A stretch of DNA of 16,177 nt from Candidatus Fermentithermobacillaceae bacterium (GCA_012842105.1 DUTL01000210.1:1-16177); one strand, 5' to 3'. Positions 7,301-14,920 are shown, numbered from the stretch's first letter. The notes: generated from the letters alone by a model not told the origin. Translations and numbers: made by a program.

Positions 7301-9100
7301 ATGGTTATAGGTCCTGAGGTTGGGCCAACGCAGGTTCCAACCAATGATGCAGAAGTATCACCTGCCGAGGGAGCACGTGATAGGAACAAGATTCGTGAAG
7401 GCATTGGTGACCAAATATTGATGCAAGAGCTTTCCAGGCTTATGGGCCGGGTGAGAGAAGGCGATCTTGAGGCGCGTGTAGATGTTATGAAGTTTGACGG
7501 GCAGGCTGTAGAGGTCGCCGGTATTGTTAATGAAGTCTTAGAAACAGTGACAATTCAGATTCGGCACATACTAAAGTGTGTTTTGCTAATGTCTGATTTT
7601 GATTTTACCTATAAAGCTGGTTTCTCCTTTAAAGGATTGGGTGGCGAAATCCAGTCTGGGCTGAATGCTTTACGAGGGCGGCTAGAAAGAGTTCAGGATA
7701 TCGCCAATAACATAGCTTCCGGTGACCTAAGTGATGCTGAGGCAATTCAGCAATTCGGAGGCGGAACCGGTAAACTGTGCGAAAATGATCAATTCAGCCC
7801 TACGTTCCTTCGAATGATACAAAGCCTCAATGCTGTATTAGAGGACTTATTGAAACTAGAGCAAGCAATAGTGATGGGGCAATTTGACTATAAGATGGAT
7901 GTGTCCAGACACCAAGGCGAATACCGCAATATTCTTGAATCAATAGACGGCTCTTTAGAACATATGATTAGGCCAATAAATGAGGCGCTGAGTGTTTTGG
8001 AGCGTATGGCGGAAAAAGACCTTACTGCCCAGATGCTTGGTGATTACAAGGGTGATCATGCCAGGCTAAAGGATAGTTTGAACGCTGCTTTAATCAGCCT
8101 GAATGACGTTTTATCCCAGGTTGTCGATGGTGCTGATCAGGTTGGTACCGCTTCCAACCAGGTTGCAGCAAGTGCGGCTGCAGTATCTGAAAATACAGTG
8201 GAAGAGGCAAGTGCTCTTGAGGAAATATCGGCCAGCCTGGAAGAAATATCGGGAATGACAAGAAATAATGCCGATAACGCTAACGAAGCTCAGCTTTTAG
8301 CCAAGGTGCAGGAAGACAGTATTGGGAAGGGCCAGGAAGCTATGAGACGTATGAACAAGGCTATAGGCGACATAAAATCGTCATCAGATGAGACTGCAAA
8401 AATTGTGCAGACTATCGACGAAATTGCTTTCCAAACGAATCTGCTGGCTTTGAACGCGGCAGTGGAAGCGGCCAGGGCCGGAGATGCGGGCAGAGGTTTC
8501 GCAGTTGTGGCTGAAGAAGTGCGCAATCTGGCCTTGAGGAGTGCGGAGGCGGCTAAGAATACCGCAGAAATGATAGAAGAGTCTATACATAACAGTGAGC
8601 AGGGGGTTGTAATCGCAGATGAAGTGACCAATTCCCTAAGAGAGACTATTGAAAACATGGCAAAGGTAAGTAACCTGATTAGCGAAATTGCTGCTGCCAG
8701 CCAGGAACAAGCCAAGGGTATTGAGCAAGTTGCTGCTGCCACTGCCCAAATGGATAAGTCGGTACAGCAAAACGCTGCCAATGCTGAAGAATCGGCGAGT
8801 GCCGCAGAAGAATTATCTGCTCAGGCGCGGTATCTGACTGAGATGATTGAGGAATTTGAGGTGACACGGGAGCGTAGCTCGGCAAACAGCGAGGAGTTAG
8901 CGCACTTGCTATCAGGATTGGACATTGATGCACTGCGCCAGTTCATTGACTTGCAGAACCGGAACGCTTTTCGTTCTGTACCGGGTGAGGCGGCTCATGC
9001 CGGGAACTGGTCCAAACGTGTACCTAAACCCGTAGAAACTTCAACCAAGCGGTCAAGATTAATACCTCTTGACGATGATGAGGATTTTGAAGGGTTCTAA
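7301..9100 (+). CDS. Cytoplasmic methyl-accepting chemotaxis protein with several HAMP modules
   Basis: ATG 7301 follows AGGAGGT at 7288-7294, six bases away; an upstream in-frame TTG at 7271 is less likely. The 599-residue receptor has no signal peptide or hydrophobic membrane segment, so it should be cytoplasmic. Residues about 40-275 hold successive HAMP-like modules, visible from motifs of the type GDLEARVD (54-61), GDLSDAEA (141-148), GQFDYKMD and KDLTAQML (about 239-246). The long coiled-coil signalling domain spans about 280-525, with the CheA/CheW-binding tip EIAFQTNLLALNAAVEAARA from residue 374. A flexible tail follows and ends in an acidic run and DFEGF (595-599), which fits the aromatic-x-x-aromatic pattern of CheR-tethering pentapeptides. 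No known ligand-binding domain is visible. Soluble poly-HAMP receptors resemble FrzCD-like systems in cell location. Confidence 0.93.
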   Translation: MVIGPEVGPTQVPTNDAEVSPAEGARDRNKIREGIGDQILMQELSRLMGRVREGDLEARVDVMKFDGQAVEVAGIVNEVLETVTIQIRHILKCVLLMSDFDFTYKAGFSFKGLGGEIQSGLNALRGRLERVQDIANNIASGDLSDAEAIQQFGGGTGKLCENDQFSPTFLRMIQSLNAVLEDLLKLEQAIVMGQFDYKMDVSRHQGEYRNILESIDGSLEHMIRPINEALSVLERMAEKDLTAQMLGDYKGDHARLKDSLNAALISLNDVLSQVVDGADQVGTASNQVAASAAAVSENTVEEASALEEISASLEEISGMTRNNADNANEAQLLAKVQEDSIGKGQEAMRRMNKAIGDIKSSSDETAKIVQTIDEIAFQTNLLALNAAVEAARAGDAGRGFAVVAEEVRNLALRSAEAAKNTAEMIEESIHNSEQGVVIADEVTNSLRETIENMAKVSNLISEIAAASQEQAKGIEQVAAATAQMDKSVQQNAANAEESASAAEELSAQARYLTEMIEEFEVTRERSSANSEELAHLLSGLDIDALRQFIDLQNRNAFRSVPGEAAHAGNWSKRVPKPVETSTKRSRLIPLDDDEDFEGF

Positions 9101-9120
9101 GATGGGTGATTCCATAGATT

Positions 9121-9948
9121 ATGCTAATAAGACAGATAGTTCTTTCCGATAATGAGTTTAACACAATTAGAACACTGGTCTACGATCTGTGTTCTATTGA
9201 CTTGCATCCCAGCAAGAAAGCTCTTGTACAGATGCGTTTGAGCAACCGAATAAGGATCTTGGGGCTCAATTCCTTCAGCGAGTATTTGCGATGGGTTGCA
9301 AATGATGCTTCAGGCAAGGAACTGGGGGCAATGGTTGATTCTCTTACAACCAACCTCACTTCTTTTTTCAGGGAGAGGCCTCATTTTGTCTATTTAACGG
9401 AGAAAATGTCTTCCCTTGAAGTGAAAAGGGTGCCCAGGCTGCGAATTTGGAGTGCTGGTTGCTCTTCCGGCGAGGAGCCGTATTCCATTGCCATGATTCT
9501 CAGAGACCTATGGAGTGACATCGATGCCATGGATGTGCGGATTTTGGCAACGGATATCTCTTCAAACATGATACGTTTGGCCAGACAAGGTACCTATAGC
9601 GCACAAAAACTTGAAAAGGTACCTTTTACGTTTCGGCAAAAGTATTTCGGAAAGGTCAATACCGCAAAAGATGAGAAGTATCAAGTAAAGCCTGAGGTTT
9701 CACGGTTGGTTTATTTTCGAAGACATAATCTTACAGGGCCCTGGCCCATGAAAGGGCCCTTTGAGGTTATTTTTTGCAGGAATGTCATGATCTATTTTGA
9801 TCGCGTTGCCCAACAGGAGCTGGCATCTCGTTTTTATAATATTCTGTCACCGGGAGGTGTTCTTATAGTAGGCCACTCCGAGGGCCTCACTGGTTTGGAG
9901 CATTCATTTCAATATGTCCGGCCAAGTGTTTATATGAAGCGGTCTTAA
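9121..9948 (+). CDS. cheR: Chemoreceptor glutamate methyltransferase CheR
   Basis: This 275-residue enzyme methylates receptor glutamates with S-adenosylmethionine. The N-terminal helical domain ends with TNLTSFFRE (77-85), a CheR hallmark. The SAM site is SAGCSSGEEPYS (111-122), followed by ILATDIS (141-147). IFCRNVMIYFD (217-227) is the conserved catalytic-domain motif, and GHSEGLTGL (251-259) is near the end. All are intact and the length is normal. It starts 20 bases after the receptor gene with only a weak GGGTGA upstream, so translational coupling is likely. It pairs with the cheB methylesterase downstream to adapt the receptor. Confidence 0.95.
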   Translation: MLIRQIVLSDNEFNTIRTLVYDLCSIDLHPSKKALVQMRLSNRIRILGLNSFSEYLRWVANDASGKELGAMVDSLTTNLTSFFRERPHFVYLTEKMSSLEVKRVPRLRIWSAGCSSGEEPYSIAMILRDLWSDIDAMDVRILATDISSNMIRLARQGTYSAQKLEKVPFTFRQKYFGKVNTAKDEKYQVKPEVSRLVYFRRHNLTGPWPMKGPFEVIFCRNVMIYFDRVAQQELASRFYNILSPGGVLIVGHSEGLTGLEHSFQYVRPSVYMKRS

Positions 9949-9976
9949 GATAAGTTGTTAAATTGGTTGGAAGGTC

Positions 9977-10102
9977 ATGACGAGTGGTATGAGTTTTATG
10001 TATTGGGTTAGCATTTACTTAGCGTTACCAGCGCATAGCAACCCAAACGCGAAACGAAGCGGTACAAGAGGATTTGAAATGTTGAGTGTTCCATTGCGAT
10101 AG
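9977..10102 (+). CDS. Possible small ORF between cheR and cheB (41 residues)
   Basis: A short open frame starts at ATG 9977, with GGAAGG just upstream though unusually close, and ends at TAG 10100-10102. The product would begin MTSGMSFMYWVSIYLALP, a short hydrophobic stretch, and end in a basic tail. I do not recognise it. The 196-base gap between cheR and cheB is wider than most in the cluster, which is the main reason to list it. It may well be noncoding. Confidence 0.15.
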   Translation: MTSGMSFMYWVSIYLALPAHSNPNAKRSGTRGFEMLSVPLR

Positions 10103-10144
10103 CAGGAGATTTTGTCTAAGGATGTATGATTACCGGAGGGTGAC

Positions 10145-11188
10145 ATGGTTCGAACATTAATAGTAGATGATTCAGCTGTTGTTCGTAAGATCTTGAGTAC
10201 TGAGTTGCCTAAGTATCCCAACATTGAGATAGTGGGTGCTGCCCCTGACCCGTATGTGGCCCGCGATATGATAGAAAGCCTCAGGCCCGATGTCTTGACC
10301 CTAGACATAGAAATGCCCCGTATGGACGGTTTGACTTTCTTGCGAAGACTAATGAAGTACTATCCCTTGCCTGTTGTGATAGTAAGTTCGTTGACTCCTG
10401 CCGGTAGCGATATGGCAATCGAAGCTCTTGAAATTGGCGCCGTTGATGTAATGTGCAAGCCCGGCTCATCGTTTACAGTTGAAGATATGGTTTCGGAGTT
10501 GGCAGCCAAGATTATTTCAGCTTCACTGGTGGACCCAGGGCGATTGGCAAATGCAAGCGAAGCAATCGCAAAGGATTTCGGGAAACGCCTTCCACTTTCC
10601 TTGACACGAACAACCAGGCAAATAGTGGCTATAGGTGCGTCCACAGGAGGGACTGAGGCGATAAAAGCAATCTTGTCACGTTATCCTACTAACTGCCCAG
10701 GTACGCTGATTGCGCAGCATATGCCGGCGACTTTTACGCGATCATTTGCCAACAGGCTTGATGACATTTGCCTTGCCAGCGTGAAAGAAGCTGAAAGCGA
10801 TGATGAAGTTCAGCCGGGTAGGGTTTTGCTGGCCCCCGGAAACCTGCACATGGTGCTTAGGCGTGACGGTGCCCGGTATTATGTTAAGATCAAAGATGGG
10901 CCATATGTCAATTATCAAAAACCCAGTGTTGACGTACTTTTTAGATCTGTTGCAAGGTATGCCGGTAAGAATGCCGTTGGAGTCATACTTACAGGCATGG
11001 GGTCTGATGGTGCCCGGGGATTAAAGGCCATGCGGGACGCCGGAGCTAATACCATAGCTCAGGATGAAGAAAGTTGCGTTGTATTTGGTATGCCTAAAGC
11101 GGCTATTAACATTAGGGCTGCAGGTTTTGTGTTGCCTTTGCCGGATATTCCCGAGAAGGTTGTTTCGCTGATTAACAAGAGCCGGTAG
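10145..11188 (+). CDS. cheB: Protein-glutamate methylesterase/deamidase CheB
   Basis: ATG 10145 follows GGAGGGTG. The 347-residue protein has an N-terminal receiver domain with acidic pocket D8-D9, phospho-acceptor D54 (LTLDIEMPRMDG) and K105. A linker (about 125-155) leads to the methylesterase domain. Its catalytic triad is S166 (GASTGG), H192 (AQHMP) and D288 (GMGSDG), all present. Phosphorylation by CheA activates removal of methyl groups placed by CheR. This is the only receiver domain encoded in the window, so CheB is the sole visible phosphate acceptor for CheA here. The next gene follows after 85 bases. Confidence 0.96.
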   Translation: MVRTLIVDDSAVVRKILSTELPKYPNIEIVGAAPDPYVARDMIESLRPDVLTLDIEMPRMDGLTFLRRLMKYYPLPVVIVSSLTPAGSDMAIEALEIGAVDVMCKPGSSFTVEDMVSELAAKIISASLVDPGRLANASEAIAKDFGKRLPLSLTRTTRQIVAIGASTGGTEAIKAILSRYPTNCPGTLIAQHMPATFTRSFANRLDDICLASVKEAESDDEVQPGRVLLAPGNLHMVLRRDGARYYVKIKDGPYVNYQKPSVDVLFRSVARYAGKNAVGVILTGMGSDGARGLKAMRDAGANTIAQDEESCVVFGMPKAAINIRAAGFVLPLPDIPEKVVSLINKSR

Positions 11189-11273
11189 AAACTTAGAATC
11201 CAACTGAACAGACACATGGCAAATGAGGAACCTAACGAAGATTACATGCAGCAGTAGACATTGAGGTGATTGT

Positions 11274-12158
11274 GTGTCTCAATGCGAGGCGAATTTTATT
11301 CTGAAACTAATCACTTTTTTGATGCAGGGCAGACTGTACGATGTGAAACTGATTTTGGATAAGTCCCTGAATTCGGCAAGCCTTGTCTCAAGAAGTGAGT
11401 TTGGGGCCCTGTATTTGTATGACGGCCAATTGCTAAGGCAAATATCACACAGTTCCTTGGTTCTTTATGATAACTCTTCAAATCAGAGCTCTTCTATGAA
11501 TTTGTCTGTCTACAGTCGATTTGGCCCGGGAATAGGCCTAACAGGAACCTGTTTTTCACAGCAGAAACCAATTGTTTCCGATGATCTTGTACATGATAGG
11601 CGGTCTATTGTTTCAGGCGATGAAGCTGCTCAACGCAATCTTCGGGCATGTGCTGCCGTTCCCATAAGCCTTCGAGAATCTGCAATTGGCGTAATTACCG
11701 TAGTCAGAACTGTTCCCAAGGTTTATGAGCCTGATCTTGTGAGCACACTGTCTGTGCTTGCAAAAAAGATCGCTCTATGCCTCCACCACTGCATCTATTT
11801 CCCTGATTTTACCGATGAATGGTTACAAGCATTTTCTGAATATCAACTTGGAGATGGGTTTGAGCCTAAGAAACTGCCTGAAGCAAAACGCCTTGAAGGT
11901 TTGAAGGCCGGAGACGATATACAGTTGAACGACGTAACTGCTCTGCCTAAAGGAATGCAACCTGCTACCTTACAACTTGTTTGGAACTGTCTCCAAGGTT
12001 CAGAAAAACCTCTTACCTGTAATCAGGTTGCCGACATCACCGGTTTTTCCACTGTCACTGCAAGGCGATATCTCAATTACATGGCAGATGCGCGTATGAT
12101 CAAACGAAAACTTCAATACGGAAACATAGGACGCCCTGGGTTTTTGTACTTGATCTGA
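11274..12158 (+). CDS. GAF-domain transcription factor with CitB/DcuR-type DNA-binding domain
   Basis: GTG 11274 follows GAGGTG at 11263-11268, five bases away. The 294-residue protein has an N-terminal GAF-like sensor fold (about 20-172). Its signs are FGALYLYD, GPGIGLTGTCFSQQKPIVSD and AVPI...GVITV, the typical GAF order. The C-terminal domain (about 225-294) has PKGMQPATLQLVWNCL, a helix-turn-helix VADITGFSTVTARRYLNYM and a GRPGF...Y tail. This is the output domain of CitB/DcuR/MalR response regulators. In those proteins a receiver domain sits in front; here a GAF domain takes its place. It is the last gene of the chemosensory cluster and may be its transcriptional partner. The ligand is unknown. 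Confidence 0.8.
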   Translation: MSQCEANFILKLITFLMQGRLYDVKLILDKSLNSASLVSRSEFGALYLYDGQLLRQISHSSLVLYDNSSNQSSSMNLSVYSRFGPGIGLTGTCFSQQKPIVSDDLVHDRRSIVSGDEAAQRNLRACAAVPISLRESAIGVITVVRTVPKVYEPDLVSTLSVLAKKIALCLHHCIYFPDFTDEWLQAFSEYQLGDGFEPKKLPEAKRLEGLKAGDDIQLNDVTALPKGMQPATLQLVWNCLQGSEKPLTCNQVADITGFSTVTARRYLNYMADARMIKRKLQYGNIGRPGFLYLI

Positions 12159-12350
12159 AACATCGTGATTGTGCGAACACTGATGCCATGTTTTCCGCAA
12201 CCAAACAACTGCTGAATATAGTGCAACTGCGAGTTACTCGGCAGCCTGCTTCGCGCGAGCACGTATTTACGGAGGATACTATCCTGATCCGCAATAGGGA
12301 TTAAAACCGCCGAACCTTTCCTCGGCGAGCATAACACGGAACGGGGGTAT
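12159..12350. other. Stretch before the tandem-repeat gene, start not resolved
   Basis: The frame of the repeat gene is open from 12288 but has no ATG, GTG or TTG before 12561. Another frame has a 38-codon ORF from ATG 12188 to TAA 12302-12304 that could hold the lost N-terminus if a frameshift occurred. GGAGG at 12271-12275 has no usable start at a normal distance. The stem CGCCGA/TCGGCG (about 12308-12327) lacks a U-run. Confidence 0.3.
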
Positions 12351-12353
12351 CGC

Positions 12354-13235
12354 TCAGTTAATCACGCTTCCGGCAATCCCTGTGAGCTGAGAGAACGTCT
12401 TGCGAAAGAGCAGAAAACCCCCTTTGATGGTTTTACGAACGATGGTCTGACCTATCGTACATATCCCTCAGGCCGCACCTACAGCAGTAGTCATGAAGCC
12501 GAACCAGTAGGACTGTCGCCCGATGAGGCCATCATCCGGTGTACACAGCAGCTTTCAACTTTGTTCGAGGATGCGTATATAACTCACCCGGATTTTCAGG
12601 AAGGCGTGCGCGAAAAGTGGGACAACGACAAAGAGCAGTGGTTGACAAAGGAGGCCTATGAGAGCCAGATCGCCAACCGCCCCCAGGTAGTTATCCAATA
12701 CAACCATATCCATGAAAATGGATTGAAGATCAGCGATAAGAACGAAGGTATACAAGTGGGTTTCGGCGAGCAGGCATTCAAACTGAATACAGGAGGGTTA
12801 TCCCATATTTCCTTCTCCTGGCACACTTTTGATGCTCAGCCGAAACAGGTAATGCCCATGCCGCTCGATGAGGCGCTGGCGCTAGCCGATAAATGTCGTT
12901 GGTCTCCTACCTGGCTGCTCAGCGCTGAGTTAGTTTACAGCAATTTGACCAACGTGGAGACAGACAATCAGAAATATGACCTACATTGGCTGCTAACAAC
13001 ACCTTATGCAAGATACTACATCAATTGTGTTACAAGAGAGTGCTGGGCAGATTACAACTGGATTCAGATACCGGAAGGTGTTCTACTGCCTACAGCAGAA
13101 CAGATGAACCAGCGCTATACCGCCACCCTCATTTTGGGTGAACAACAGTTAAGGTTCGATGACTTTGTTCATCTGCTCGGAGAAGACGCACAACCTGTTC
13201 CCGGTACGGAGCAGCACAAGCAACGTCATTACCAA
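12354..13235 (+). repeat. Tandem duplication unit 1 (882 bp)
   Basis: The codons for SVNHASGNPCELRERL (from 12354) recur as SVGHTSEMPRKLRERL exactly 882 bases later. The marker EAY (GCC at 12654 and 13536) keeps the same 882-base offset, so there is no net insertion or deletion over the first third. The two units are clearly related in protein but differ mostly at third codon positions. Confidence 0.85.
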
Positions 13236-13550
13236 TCAGTTGGCCACACCTCTGAAATGCCCCGCAAGCTAAGAGAAAGGCTTCCAGAGGAGCGAAAAGG
13301 AAGATATCGCGGTTTTTCAAACGATGGATTGGATTATGGAACGGGCACCTCTATCAATGAGGGCGGACCGGAGCGTAAGGCCTCGCCGATAGGGCTATCC
13401 ACAGATGAAGTAATCGCACTATGCACACAAGAACTCTTACCTATTTTTGAGAAAGGATATCTGTCTTACGCGGGTTTTCTGGAAGGCGTGCGCAAACAGT
13501 GGGATTACGAAAAGAACTGGTGGCAGACACAGGAAGCCTATGATAATTAA
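12561..13550 (+). CDS. Unknown protein built of tandem repeats, interrupted by a stop
   Basis: TTG 12561 is the first usual start in frame, but related sequence continues in frame upstream to 12288, so this start is probably not original. The 329 residues cover most of unit 1 and the head of unit 2. Each unit has a GFTNDGL/GFSNDGL stretch, a GLS-x-DE-x-I segment, an acidic and aromatic helix (GVREKWD, GVRKQWD), a FDAQPKQ-x-x-PMPLDE segment and a WLLSAELVYSN-x-TNVET segment ending in YIN-x-VT. I recognise no family. The final segment recalls a PepSY-like beta hairpin only loosely. No signal peptide or membrane segment is seen. It is probably a broken gene. Confidence 0.5.
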   Translation: MFEDAYITHPDFQEGVREKWDNDKEQWLTKEAYESQIANRPQVVIQYNHIHENGLKISDKNEGIQVGFGEQAFKLNTGGLSHISFSWHTFDAQPKQVMPMPLDEALALADKCRWSPTWLLSAELVYSNLTNVETDNQKYDLHWLLTTPYARYYINCVTRECWADYNWIQIPEGVLLPTAEQMNQRYTATLILGEQQLRFDDFVHLLGEDAQPVPGTEQHKQRHYQSVGHTSEMPRKLRERLPEERKGRYRGFSNDGLDYGTGTSINEGGPERKASPIGLSTDEVIALCTQELLPIFEKGYLSYAGFLEGVRKQWDYEKNWWQTQEAYDN

Positions 13551-13934
13551 GTCGCCAACGAAACAAATGTCTTCATCCACTATGACCATATCTACAAAAA
13601 CGGACTTAAGATCAGCGACCTGAACGAGGGTATAAAAGCCAGTCTGGATGCAGGTGGGCTATACTTCTTCTCCGCCTCCTGGCACGCTTTTGACGCGCAG
13701 CCGAAGCAAATACTGCCCATGCCACTGGACGAGGGGCTGGTGCTGGACGGTAAGTACTGCCAGCGTCCTGTCTGGCTGCTTAGCGCAGAGTTGGTGTACA
13801 GCAATGTGACCAACGTCGAAACAGCCGGAGAAAAATATGATCTGCACTGGCTAATAACAACTCCTCACGGGAGGTGGTACATCAACTGTGTAACGGGCGC
13901 GCGCTGGGCGGATCACAATGAGCCATTGGAGTAG
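13236..13934 (+). repeat. Tandem duplication unit 2 (shorter at the 3' end)
   Basis: This second copy follows unit 1 directly. It has lost 7 codons relative to unit 1 in the NEGI...GGL segment: the W-A-D marker is 861 instead of 882 bases away. It carries TAA at 13548-13550 and ends shortly after WADHNEPLE, whereas unit 1 continues for over 60 further residues. Confidence 0.85.
13551..13934 (+). pseudogene. In-frame continuation of the tandem-repeat protein after a TAA stop
   Basis: Directly after TAA 13548-13550 the same frame stays open for 127 codons and remains clearly homologous to unit 1. Examples are VANETNVFIHYDHIYKNGLK against IANRPQVVIQYNHIHENGLK, and WLLSAELVYSNVTNVET against WLLSAELVYSNLTNVET. 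Unit 1 has CAG (Gln) where unit 2 has TAA, so one C-to-T change from CAA would explain the stop. The frame ends at 13934. This is a nonsense-mutated second half, unless the stop is read through. Codon differences against unit 1 are mostly silent, so the stop looks recent. Confidence 0.8.
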
Positions 13935-14067
13935 AACTTGCAGCACAATTATTCTTTTGCTTCCAAAATACTTCGGAGATGTGTTTAGGGATGAAGTGTA
14001 TGTTGTCTTTCGCCCGAATAACAAAGAACGGCATCGTCATGAGTGGGATCCCCTCGCCGGGAAATAG
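13918..14067 (+). CDS. Short ORF or gene fragment, 49 residues
   Basis: From ATG 13918 to TAG 14065-14067 a frame different from the repeat gene reads, near its end, KYFGDVFRDEVYVVFRPNN and ends HEWDPLAGK. The composition looks protein-like, but no ribosome site precedes the ATG and I recognise no family. It overlaps the end of the repeat gene and may be the tail of another broken gene. Confidence 0.2.
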   Translation: MSHWSRTCSTIILLLPKYFGDVFRDEVYVVFRPNNKERHRHEWDPLAGK

Positions 14068-14080
14068 AGACGCCGTTCAA

Positions 14081-14096
14081 GTCACATTGATGTGAC
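14081..14096. promoter_or_regulatory. Palindrome GTCACATTGATGTGAC
   Basis: Two perfect 7-base arms, GTCACAT and ATGTGAC, flank TG. The size and symmetry fit a dimeric repressor or activator site. It lies in the gap between the repeat gene and the convergent sigma factor gene, not in front of a recognised gene start, so its use is unclear. Nothing else of note is seen in 14068-14227. Confidence 0.3.
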
Positions 14097-14227
14097 CACA
14101 ATTCGAGGCTACATGGCTGCTTTTTCAAATCCGAGGAGGCAACCCCTCTTTAAGTCTTGAGTTCTTCCGCAGGTTGTAGTCTCTGGCCAAAAATGGTGCC
14201 CTTCTTTGGCCTTCATGCAGACTCTCC

Positions 14228-14713
14228 TCAGTCCATTCCCAGCATCCGAATCAGTTCCGCTTTCAACCGCCACAGCCTTCGCCTGACAGTACTGTCCGAA
14301 ACACCCATTTGACTAGCTATTGTGGATACTGAAATACCCTTCAAATACCGAAGCCTGAAAAGATCCTGATCTTCCTGGCAAAGCTTATTAATAGCTGTAT
14401 TGAGGTCGATTTCCCAGTCCACGGAACCAGGCCCCTTAACTCGAACGGTTGAAGACTCTGATAACGAGAGTTCCCTGCCCCGGGACTTTAGAACTCGAAA
14501 GGCCGCATTGCGAGCACATGTCGCAATCCACCCAGTGCGATTCCTTATTGGCGGACTGTTTGGCGATAAGGTCCGCAGCCACAACGAAACGAGTACGTCC
14601 TGAGCTACATCCTCGGCTTGCTGTATGGTTAACGACTTTTCGAGGGCTGCTTTCATGGCATGCGAATATAGATGCAAGTATTCGTCTTCGGTCAAAGGAG
14701 CATGATAGTACAA
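14228..14713 (-). CDS. Sigma-70 family RNA polymerase sigma factor (ECF-like)
   Basis: The product has about 161 residues from TTG 14713, chosen because GGGGGTGT lies about 6 bases upstream on the minus strand. A GTG at 14812 would add 33 residues that do not look conserved, and an ATG at 14761 has no ribosome site. The N-terminal half is region 2: LTIQQAEDVAQDVLVSLWLR followed by GWIATCARNAAFRVLKSRGR, which binds core polymerase and the -10 element. The C-terminal half is region 4: LFRLRYLKGISVSTIASQMG and then a recognition helix VSDSTVRRRLWRLKAEL for the -35 element. Region 3 is absent, as in ECF factors. No anti-sigma factor is obvious; the lipoprotein-like gene upstream on the same strand is the nearest candidate partner. 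The regulon is unknown. Confidence 0.82.
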   Translation of the reverse strand: MYYHAPLTEDEYLHLYSHAMKAALEKSLTIQQAEDVAQDVLVSLWLRTLSPNSPPIRNRTGWIATCARNAAFRVLKSRGRELSLSESSTVRVKGPGSVDWEIDLNTAINKLCQEDQDLFRLRYLKGISVSTIASQMGVSDSTVRRRLWRLKAELIRMLGMD

Positions 14714-14830
14714 GAAGACACCCCCTGAACATCCGAATGTCCCCAATGCCTCGTACCTCATGCCGGCACAAATGAATCTGATTTCTAGTAGATAGACGTC
14801 CTGGATTACCACCGGGTTCCATCATCACCA

Positions 14831-14856
14831 TAAAGAGCCAAGCGAATGGTTCTTTA
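14831..14856. terminator. Hairpin between lipoprotein gene and sigma factor gene
   Basis: TAAAGAGCCA (14831-14840) and TGGTTCTTTA (14847-14856) form a 10-base stem with one wobble and a 6-base loop. On the minus strand it follows the broken lipoprotein gene. The U-rich part lies within the stem rather than after it, so it is a weak terminator candidate and could be regulatory for the sigma gene instead. Confidence 0.35.
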
Positions 14857-14899
14857 TATGACTATTCCTGGTCAAGTAAGCCGCAATCGCCTGTAATCA

Positions 14900-14920
14900 G
14901 CGCAAACCACTGTTTTGCGC
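14900..14920. repeat. Inverted repeat GCGCAAA / TTTGCGC
   Basis: The 7-base arms at 14900-14906 and 14914-14920 enclose a 7-base loop, giving a strong GC-rich hairpin just downstream (minus strand) of the lipoprotein gene. No U-run follows on either strand. It could protect a transcript end. The rest of 14714-14998 shows no further gene. Confidence 0.3.

Noticed and set aside
8290..8781. 163-codon minus-strand ORF inside the receptor gene
   Set aside because: Antisense of the highly conserved signalling domain; the alanine- and serine-rich content is produced by the coiled-coil codons.
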